Source: Acidobacteriaceae bacterium (GTDB lineage: Bacteria; Acidobacteriota; Terriglobia; Bryobacterales; Bryobacteraceae). From it: a stretch of 8,520 bases of DNA. How positions within the stretch are numbered: position 1 is the stretch's first letter; each line of letters begins with the position of its first letter. A program made the translations under genes and the position numbers. The stretch spans positions 1 to 8,520 of the forward strand of contig JAFARV010000785.1 in NCBI GenBank assembly GCA_019245255.1. Reading direction: 5' to 3'. The notes under the pieces are model-generated. The model was not told where the DNA came from. It saw only the letters and a program-made list of their open reading frames with translations, and ran no database searches. Below are positions 1 to 5,216 of this stretch, one piece after another.

Positions 1-172
1 TCAAGTAAACGGCAAACTCCGCGGCCACATCCACGCAGCGTTTGGAGCGCCGAAAGACGAATTGGAACGGCTTGCCTGTGCGAATGAAAAGGTGCGTCCG
101 TTTCTTGAAGGCAAGCAGATCGTCAAGGTGATAGTTGTTGCCGACAAGCTGGTCAACGTAGTTGTCAAGTGA
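1..172 (+). CDS. leuS: Leucyl-tRNA synthetase, C-terminal fragment (5' part lies outside the window)
   Basis: Reading from base 2 gives 56 codons ending in TGA at 170-172. The peptide begins QVNGKLRG and ends in a VVADKLVNVVVK tail. The pattern VNGKLRG ... A..DEKV..FLEGK...KVIVV..KLVN.VV matches the C-terminal appended domain of bacterial class I leucyl-tRNA synthetases. That domain contacts the tRNA elbow and helps position tRNA-Leu for aminoacylation in the cytoplasm. Only about 56 of the usual 800-870 residues are present, so the catalytic and editing domains cannot be assessed. The gene converges on the isomerase-like gene, with 15 bases between the two stop codons. Identification rests on the highly conserved tail and is firm despite the short length. 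Confidence 0.93.
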   Translation, partial: QVNGKLRGHIHAAFGAPKDELERLACANEKVRPFLEGKQIVKVIVVADKLVNVVVK

Positions 173-187
173 GCGCTAGCCAGCGCT
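172..187. terminator. Short hairpin between convergent stop codons
   Basis: AGCGCT (172-177) and AGCGCT (182-187) flank the loop AGCC. AGCGCT is its own reverse complement, so the two copies form a perfect 6-bp stem on either strand. The hairpin starts on the last base of the leuS stop and ends directly against the stop codon of the opposing gene. Its position suggests a compact bidirectional terminator or mRNA 3'-end stabiliser. Neither side carries a T-run, so it is not a canonical intrinsic terminator. Confidence 0.35.
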
Positions 188-1000
188 TCAGGCGTGCGAG
201 GCGGCCAGCACACCTCTTTCGGCCGCGCACCGGGTCCAGATGGCGCGCAGCTTATCGCGGCTGTATGCCAGGTGATGCTTGTCGGAAGTGAACACCTCGA
301 GCGTGATGGTCCCGTCATACCCGCACGACTGGAGAGCGCGGACGGCCCTTTCCACGTCGACGTTGCCGGCTCCTAACGGCAGATGAAGGTCGGCAACACC
401 GCCTTTATTGTCGTGGAGATGCACATGCTTAAGGCGATTGCCAAACGCGGCAAGGATCTCCTCTGTGGTGTTGTGGGGCACCTGCAGATTCGCGTGTCCG
501 ATGTCGAGATGAAGTCCGACGCGCGGCATTGGCTCGAGGAGATCGCGCAGCTGCTCGGCGGAATTGTAATCGCCCGGGAGATTCTCAATCATCAAGCCGA
601 CACCGCTTTTCTCGACGTCTGGCATCAGTTCCTCAAAGGATCGAAGATTCTGTTCGATGAAGAAGCTGCGCGCGTGCCACGGCGTGTGGCGATCCGGATG
701 AATGTTCATCAATCGAGCGCCGACCTCTGCGAATTTGTAGAGACAACGGCGCAGTTCCGCCACCGCTGCGCGACGAATCTCTGGAATGGAACTCGCCATC
801 GGAATGTACCAGGCGGTGTGACCAACTGCGGGCATTCGATGGCGTTCGAGCGCGTTGCGAATGGCAGTCGTCTCAACTTCCCACGAAGAGGCGGCTGGAG
901 GCTCGAGTGTGAGATCGAGAAATTCCATCCCGAGTTCAGCCATCCAGGCGATTTCATCTACGACCTTGCGCTCTGGGTGATTCATGGTCCCAATAAGCAT
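188..1000 (-). CDS. Sugar-phosphate isomerase/epimerase family protein (xylose isomerase-like TIM barrel)
   Basis: A 270-residue protein of the AP-endonuclease-2/xylose-isomerase-like TIM-barrel superfamily, which isomerises or epimerises sugars and cyclitols using a divalent metal. Length is normal for the family. Candidate metal and catalytic residues fall at barrel strand ends in the expected order: E33 (LTLEPP), H61 (GHTAWY), H101 (NIHPD), E139 (MIENLP), D166 and H169 (HLDIGHAN), H194/H196 (HVHLHDN), D204/H206 (ADLHLPLG) and E235 (TLEVF). The LPLGAGNVD segment is typical of this group. There is no signal peptide, so it is probably cytoplasmic. The ATG at 998-1000 is chosen because a strong GAAGGAG lies 5 bases upstream. 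It follows the nucleotidyltransferase gene by 10 bases and is very likely co-transcribed. The exact substrate cannot be read from sequence; inosose or hydroxypyruvate chemistry is possible but unsupported. Confidence 0.88.
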   Translation of the reverse strand: MLIGTMNHPERKVVDEIAWMAELGMEFLDLTLEPPAASSWEVETTAIRNALERHRMPAVGHTAWYIPMASSIPEIRRAAVAELRRCLYKFAEVGARLMNIHPDRHTPWHARSFFIEQNLRSFEELMPDVEKSGVGLMIENLPGDYNSAEQLRDLLEPMPRVGLHLDIGHANLQVPHNTTEEILAAFGNRLKHVHLHDNKGGVADLHLPLGAGNVDVERAVRALQSCGYDGTITLEVFTSDKHHLAYSRDKLRAIWTRCAAERGVLAASHA

Positions 1001-1005
1001 CGAAT

Positions 1006-1012
1006 CTCCTTC
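1006..1012 (-). promoter_or_regulatory. Strong Shine-Dalgarno overlapping the upstream stop codon
   Basis: Read on the - strand, GAAGGAG sits 5 bases before the isomerase ATG, and its GA is also the end of the nucleotidyltransferase TGA (1013-1011). The layout ...TGAAGGAGATTCGATG fits translational coupling: ribosomes finishing the first gene are placed at the start site of the second. It fixes the start of the downstream gene. Confidence 0.75.
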
Positions 1013-1766
1013 AGTTTTCTGTGGAATCTTGGCTCGTGTTGTTCAGCGTCCACCCAAACCAGGAACGGGAATCCAACAGCTTCGCCCGTTCTGGGCCGCA
1101 ACCCTGTGCATTCGAGAGCTCTTTAAGACCAACCGCCGCCCACACCCACGCGGGAAATTCGTCTGCCTTCTCCGGACACAGCCAACGGAAAATTGCCAGG
1201 AGGCCGCCGAGAAGTGGCGCATCGTCCGCAACACGCTCGAGCAGACGGGCCCAATCGAGCTTCGGACCTGAGGAATAAAGAATATTCAGCGCGTCGGGCC
1301 AGTCGCACCGGTCGGACTGAAGGACGTAGAGTTTACTCCACAAGGTCTCCTCCACAGGCAGCATCCGAATCTGCTCACCGTCGATATCGATGACGGGGCC
1401 GTTCAGCCACAACTCGTCAACGTGGGCGCGCTGATTTGCCATCGCCCACATCACATCGATAATTGTGTCGCCGCGGCAACTGCGAAAGATCCAGGCCCGA
1501 TCGTAGGGCTTCTGATCGTAATAATCCTCTAGACCGAGATCCTTTAAAAGCCTGATCATGCGGTCCCGATCTTCCGGCTTTATATATAAGTCGAGATCCT
1601 TGTTGTCGCGCCACTGTCCGGCGTAAGCTGTAGCCGCCAGTCCTCCACCGAGGGCGAACCGGATCTTGCGGCGAAGTGCTTCCGTCATCACTCGCCAGTA
1701 GAGGTCCCATCTGTCGGCGGGAATCTTCTCGGGCAGTTGTTCAATTGTCCGCTCGATGGAGGACAA
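1011..1766 (-). CDS. Orphan nucleotidyltransferase-fold protein (MNT/AbiEii-like superfamily)
   Basis: About 251 residues when started at the TTG at 1766-1764. The nucleotidyltransferase core is visible: GGGLAATAYAG (Gly 40-42), then DNKDLDLYI with the metal-binding Asp pair D57 and D59, and a third acidic residue D104 in TIIDVMW. Downstream, LPVEETLWSKLYVLQSDR and WPDALNIL resemble the helical half of stand-alone MNT-type and AbiEii-like nucleotidyltransferases. All three acidic positions are present, so the protein may be active. The family transfers nucleotidyl groups, but the substrate is unknown. No antitoxin-like partner sits beside it. The frame stays open to an ATG at 1988, but that N-terminal part (1767-1988) would run into the divergent kinase gene and has no Shine-Dalgarno or recognisable fold. 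The TTG has a modest AAAGG upstream; ATG at 1898-1896 and at 1688-1686 are alternatives. Fold call fairly firm, start uncertain. Confidence 0.75.
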   Translation of the reverse strand: MSSIERTIEQLPEKIPADRWDLYWRVMTEALRRKIRFALGGGLAATAYAGQWRDNKDLDLYIKPEDRDRMIRLLKDLGLEDYYDQKPYDRAWIFRSCRGDTIIDVMWAMANQRAHVDELWLNGPVIDIDGEQIRMLPVEETLWSKLYVLQSDRCDWPDALNILYSSGPKLDWARLLERVADDAPLLGGLLAIFRWLCPEKADEFPAWVWAAVGLKELSNAQGCGPERAKLLDSRSWFGWTLNNTSQDSTEN

Positions 1767-1911
1767 TGCGATGAACCCTTTTCCAAGGTGGGATGCGGCA
1801 GTGATGGGCCACTCGCATCTGGTACTTGTTGCGTAGTACTTCTTCTGGCTGAAGTCGTTCAGAGCTAAAGCTCCAGCTGTGATCTGCCGATATGGCATTC
1901 GAGGGCAATCC
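1767..1911. promoter_or_regulatory. Divergent intergenic region between the nucleotidyltransferase and kinase genes
   Basis: If the chosen starts are right, these 145 bases hold the divergent promoters for the two-gene - strand unit and for the kinase gene. I could not pick out a convincing -35/-10 pair or operator by eye. The stretch is open in the nucleotidyltransferase frame, so part of it could be coding if that gene starts at 1898. Placement is inferred from the gene arrangement alone. Confidence 0.35.
1901..1905 (+). promoter_or_regulatory. Shine-Dalgarno deciding the kinase start
   Basis: GAGGG lies 6 bases before the GTG at 1912-1914. The other candidate GTG at 1879 has no purine-rich box upstream, so 1912 is preferred. 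The match is only moderate. Confidence 0.5.
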
Positions 1912-3303
1912 GTGACGTCAGGTCTCAATTTGGTAATCGGGAGCGCTTGGGTGTTTGCGTTTCTCAGTAAATGGAGCGTGTTGGGCATCCTTCAGAGTCC
2001 GGCGGCCCTCTTGGCTCTCCTCACACCGCTGATAGGCATGTCAGCCGCAGTTTTCTGGAGTACGCGAGTGCACCTTCGCGCCCTGAGGACTGTGACCGAA
2101 CTGCGCGCCCAGGTTGAACAGCTCAGTGTTCAAAAGAACTTTGCTGATGCAGCTAATGCCGCCAAGGACGAATTTCTCGCTAAGCTAAGCCACGAGATTA
2201 GAACGCCAATGAACGGCATCATCGCGTTCGCCGAACAGACGTTGAACACAGACTTAACTCCCGAGCAGCGTCAACACCTGGATACTGTCCTCTATTCCGC
2301 TGAATGGCTCACGAACGCTGCCGGGCACGTGCTCGACTTCACGCGGATGCAATCGTCAAACGTAGAGTTGGAGAGCAGGGATTTCAGCATACAGGACACA
2401 GTTCTCTCGGCAATTAAGATCGTCGAGCCGCGTGCACTCGAAAAGAGCTTGGCCCTCACGCATAAGATTGACTCGAGCGTTCCGAATATAGCCGTGGGCG
2501 ATCCGGGGCGGCTGCGTCAGGTGCTTGTGAACCTGCTCGAGAACGCTGTCCGGTTCACGACTACTGGGAGCATTATGCTCGCAGTCACGGTACAAGAGCA
2601 ATCGAGGGATGACGTTCTCCTGCGCTTTTCGGTGGCCGACACGGGAATCGGGATTCCCGCAGGCCGGCAGCGAACGATATTTGAGCCCTTCCAAGGGGCC
2701 GCGCGCGGCGACAACGGCTATACCTGTGGCGCGGGTCTTGGCCTCTCGATCTGCAGAAATCTGGTGACATTGATGGGCGGAACAATAGACGTTCAGAGCC
2801 AAATAGGGGCCGGCAGCACATTCCGGTTCAGCGCACGCGTTAAACGTGTGCGCGTGCAACACCCTGCGGGCGAATATCTTGCGTCTGCCGCCCGCTTCTC
2901 GAGCCGGCGATTATCAATATTGCTTGCAGAAGCCGAGACAGCCAGCCGGCGGATGAACACAAAAGTGTTAGAATCCGCAGGCCACCAAGTCACGCCGGCC
3001 GCGAGCGGCCAGGAAGCGATAGACGTATTCTCAACCGACATCTTCGATCTCGTCCTGTTAGGTGAGGCGTTGTCAGACGTCGATCCTGTGATGGCGGCGA
3101 AGCAAATTCGCGAACTCGAATCCGGAACCGCCAACACACCGCTGTATCTTTTGGGTGGGCGCCAGGGTCCGCACGGAGCCGCTCGCCGGGACCAGTCAGG
3201 CATCGACGGCCAGCTCGCGAATCCAATTGAAGTGGATGAACTTACGGTCGTAGTGAACCGGGTCGCTGCACAGATGGACGCGCTGGCGCCGGTCACCCGC
3301 TAA
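1912..3303 (+). CDS. Membrane-anchored hybrid histidine kinase with a degenerate receiver domain
   Basis: A 463-residue protein (474 if started at GTG 1879). Residues about 5-50 hold one or two hydrophobic segments with no room for a periplasmic sensor. A short helical linker follows, then a HisKA domain with phospho-acceptor H94 in LSHEIRTPMNG. The HATPase_c domain is complete: N box NLLENAVRF with N211, G1 VADTGIGIP with D243, F box IFEPF, and G2 GAGLGLSI. The core should therefore autophosphorylate. The C-terminal part, about 333-459, aligns with receiver domains (ILLAEAE..., FDLVLLGEALSDVD, LANPI) but lacks the catalytic set: the acceptor Asp is G384, the Lys is N437, the Thr/Ser position is Gly, and one acidic-pocket residue is Ala. 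Phosphate would have to pass to a separate response regulator, none of which is in the window. It precedes the Wzi and SLBB genes on the same strand, suggesting control of exopolysaccharide genes; that link is inference. Confidence 0.88.
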   Translation: MTSGLNLVIGSAWVFAFLSKWSVLGILQSPAALLALLTPLIGMSAAVFWSTRVHLRALRTVTELRAQVEQLSVQKNFADAANAAKDEFLAKLSHEIRTPMNGIIAFAEQTLNTDLTPEQRQHLDTVLYSAEWLTNAAGHVLDFTRMQSSNVELESRDFSIQDTVLSAIKIVEPRALEKSLALTHKIDSSVPNIAVGDPGRLRQVLVNLLENAVRFTTTGSIMLAVTVQEQSRDDVLLRFSVADTGIGIPAGRQRTIFEPFQGAARGDNGYTCGAGLGLSICRNLVTLMGGTIDVQSQIGAGSTFRFSARVKRVRVQHPAGEYLASAARFSSRRLSILLAEAETASRRMNTKVLESAGHQVTPAASGQEAIDVFSTDIFDLVLLGEALSDVDPVMAAKQIRELESGTANTPLYLLGGRQGPHGAARRDQSGIDGQLANPIEVDELTVVVNRVAAQMDALAPVTR

Positions 3304-3316
3304 CACGTTAGACGGG
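3296..3316 (+). terminator. Hairpin spanning the kinase stop codon
   Basis: CCCGCTAA (3296-3303) pairs with TTAG-A-CGGG (3308-3316), leaving A3312 bulged and a 4-base loop CACG. The CTAAC/GTTAG inner arms are perfect, and the TAA stop lies inside the left arm. No T-run follows, so a classical intrinsic terminator is unlikely. It could slow RNA decay, attenuate read-through into the Wzi-like gene, or be chance. Confidence 0.3.
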
Positions 3317-3340
3317 GCCCGCTGCAGCCGTTCCGGTCCT

Positions 3341-3363
3341 GCGGAGCGGCACCAGGCGGAGCG
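3341..3363 (+). repeat. 8-base direct repeat upstream of the Wzi-like gene
   Basis: GCGGAGCG occurs at 3341-3348 and again at 3356-3363, a 15-base period. It lies in the 115-base gap between the kinase and the Wzi-like gene, about 55 bases before the start codon. Spaced direct repeats in this position sometimes bind regulators, but in GC-rich DNA two 8-mers can recur by chance. No clear promoter was recognised in the gap. Confidence 0.25.
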
Positions 3364-3418
3364 ATCCCCGGCTCAATGTGAGTGCGACAAATTCGTCCTG
3401 CGCGCCACTACCTCCTCG

Positions 3419-5119
3419 ATGTTTTCTTACCGGACAGCTCTGGTACTAGGTGTTCTTCTAGCGGTCGGCACGGTGATGCCGGCGCTCGGCGCGGACGGAA
3501 ATGGCAAAACGACTACGGTTGAGGGACAAACGAGTATAAAGGCTGCGGCTCCAGTGTATGTTCCGCTCGACAGCTGGGTCTATCCTGCCCTCGAGCGTTT
3601 GGCTGCGCTCGGCTACATAAAAGATGCGCCATCTGACTTTGGGCCGTGGACACGGTCTGAATGTAAGCGGCAAGTGGAAGAAGCTTCAGACGCAATCGCT
3701 CGCCAGGAGCGTTCTGGATCGCCCAAATCGGATTATCAGGAAGCGGTCCGGCTACTGCCTCAACTCGAGGCGGAGTTCGCAGAAGAGCGCCGCGGAACGA
3801 TGGCTCGAATTGAATCGCTATACGCACGCGGAACGGAAATTGCGGGCACACCGCTGACCGACAGTTATCATTTCGGGCAAACGATTTCAAACGACTTCGG
3901 AAGACCATACGACAGCGGCTTCAATGCTATAGCGGGAATTTCGGGATACGCCACGGCAGGCCGTTTTTCAGCTTATTTCCGCGGTGAGTATCAGCAGGCG
4001 CCCGGCCGGCCGGCAAACAGCCCTCAAGTTCAGGACTTCATAGCCGCCGCTGACTCGAATCCGGTTCAGGCGCCAACACCTGTCGCGGCTACGAGGCGGT
4101 TTCAGCCGCTTGAAATGTATGTAGGGGCGCAACTCGGCTTCGAGAACATCACGGTTGGTCAACAAGCGCTCTGGTGGGGACCCGGTGCCGATAGCGCGTT
4201 CGCATTCTCGGATAACGCCGCACCCTTCGACATGATTCGATTCCAGCAACGCAATCCCCTGACCCTGCCCGGGCCGTTGAAGCGGCTTGGAAAGGCACGC
4301 ACCGAATTCCTGTTCGGCGAATTGTCAGGGCATCACTGGCCGCCCCATCCGCTTGTAAATGCACAGAAAATCGCGATCGACCTACCCGGTGACATCGAAT
4401 TCGGGTTCACACGCTCCGCTTTCTTTGCGGGCGCAGGGCATCCGCTGTCGCTGGGTTCCTTCGCGAACAGCCTTTTCAGCACCTCCAGCACCGGCACGAC
4501 GTTCGCTTATGGCGACCCCGGAGATCCGGGTGACCGCCACAGCGGCTTCGATTTCCGCTGGTACGTTCCAAAGCTGCAGCATCGCGTGATGGTCTATTCG
4601 GATTCCTATGCGGACGACGATCCGAACCCGATCGACAATCCGAAGCGCTCCGCCTGGGGACCGGGCATTTACATCTCGCGTGTACCGGGCCTTCCCCATT
4701 TGGATCTCCGGGCTGAGACCTACTCCTCTTGGATGTATCGCGAGGACGAAGGCGGGCAGTTCATGTACTACAACGGCGAGTATCACGATTCCTACACGAA
4801 CGCCGGCAATCTGCTCGGCAGTTGGATCGGACGCGATTCGCGAGCCTATGTCGGATCCTCCACGTACTGGTTCAGCGCAAAATCGCGGGTTCAAGCGCAA
4901 TACCGGCAAATCAAAGCCGCAAGCGGCTTCCTCCCGGGTGGTGGGACACAGACAGACTTCGGCGTTACCGGGCAATGGTCGCCGCGTCCTGAATGGCTAA
5001 TCTCCGCGCAGTTGCAAGGCGAACGCTATTACATTCCGCTATTGGGTAGCCCGCGCCAGGACGTCGTCGCCTCGCTGGGAGTGACGTTCTACCCAACCGA
5101 CTGGATTTGGCGCCGATAA
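3419..5119 (+). CDS. Wzi-family capsule assembly outer-membrane protein
   Basis: A 566-residue protein. Residues 1-25 are a clear signal peptide: a hydrophobic run then PALGA, with cleavage likely near A25. A mature N-terminal helical part (about 47-135) starts with VPLDSWVYPALERLAALGYI, a motif common at the start of Wzi-like proteins in environmental Gram-negatives. From about 150 onward, alternating aromatic/polar stretches suggest a beta-barrel, with the characteristic GQQALWWGPG (248-256 region), a FAFSDNAAPFD loop, and closing strands ending GVTFYPTDWIW. Escherichia coli Wzi is an outer-membrane barrel that anchors capsular polysaccharide at the cell surface; a similar role is inferred here. 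Length is somewhat above E. coli Wzi because of the N-terminal part. The start fits the signal peptide but has no Shine-Dalgarno; the bases before it are pyrimidine-rich (CCTCCTCG). Its neighbour, the SLBB export gene, supports the assignment. Confidence 0.85.
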   Translation: MFSYRTALVLGVLLAVGTVMPALGADGNGKTTTVEGQTSIKAAAPVYVPLDSWVYPALERLAALGYIKDAPSDFGPWTRSECKRQVEEASDAIARQERSGSPKSDYQEAVRLLPQLEAEFAEERRGTMARIESLYARGTEIAGTPLTDSYHFGQTISNDFGRPYDSGFNAIAGISGYATAGRFSAYFRGEYQQAPGRPANSPQVQDFIAAADSNPVQAPTPVAATRRFQPLEMYVGAQLGFENITVGQQALWWGPGADSAFAFSDNAAPFDMIRFQQRNPLTLPGPLKRLGKARTEFLFGELSGHHWPPHPLVNAQKIAIDLPGDIEFGFTRSAFFAGAGHPLSLGSFANSLFSTSSTGTTFAYGDPGDPGDRHSGFDFRWYVPKLQHRVMVYSDSYADDDPNPIDNPKRSAWGPGIYISRVPGLPHLDLRAETYSSWMYREDEGGQFMYYNGEYHDSYTNAGNLLGSWIGRDSRAYVGSSTYWFSAKSRVQAQYRQIKAASGFLPGGGTQTDFGVTGQWSPRPEWLISAQLQGERYYIPLLGSPRQDVVASLGVTFYPTDWIWRR

Positions 5120-5167
5120 GCGGCCATCAACAAACCAACCCGATACCCCCTGGCTTCTTAACGGAGA

Positions 5168-5182
5168 ATTCCCGTGGGGAAT
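5168..5182 (+). promoter_or_regulatory. Small inverted repeat in the leader of the export gene
   Basis: ATTCCC (5168-5173) and GGGAAT (5177-5182) form a perfect 6-bp inverted repeat around GTG, 34 bases before the ATG at 5217. It lies in the 97-base gap after the Wzi-like gene. It could be an operator half-site pair or a leader hairpin; there is no T-run that would make it a terminator. An AAGGAAG at 5194-5200 follows it, but 16 bases from the ATG is long for a ribosome binding site. Confidence 0.3.
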
Positions 5183-5216
5183 ACCACTACTTCAAGGAAG
5201 AGATAAGTCACAAATA

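Noticed and set aside
383..1126. Long + strand open frame (247 codons) opposite the isomerase gene
   Set aside because: Antisense shadow of the TIM-barrel gene, which has motif support and a strong Shine-Dalgarno; the + strand product has no recognisable fold.
1011..1766. Toxin half of an AbiE-like toxin-antitoxin system
   Set aside because: The nucleotidyltransferase fold fits, but there is no small DNA-binding antitoxin gene beside it; the partner is a metabolic-type TIM barrel.
2356..2862. 168-codon - strand open frame inside the kinase gene
   Set aside because: Opposite the conserved HATPase region; shadow frame in GC-rich coding DNA.
2911..3288. Receiver degeneration as a frameshift or sequencing artefact
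   Set aside because: The frame is continuous, flanking receiver motifs stay aligned on both sides of each changed residue, and the stop is at a normal domain end. Separate substitutions, not one indel, explain the changes.
3330..3375. Sigma-54 type -24/-12 promoter before the Wzi-like gene
   Set aside because: A GGCAC element is present near 3348, but no GC follows at the required spacing within a TTGC-like box.
4382..4975. 197-codon - strand open frame inside the Wzi-like gene
   Set aside because: Product resembles nothing known and overlaps a well-supported outer-membrane protein gene.
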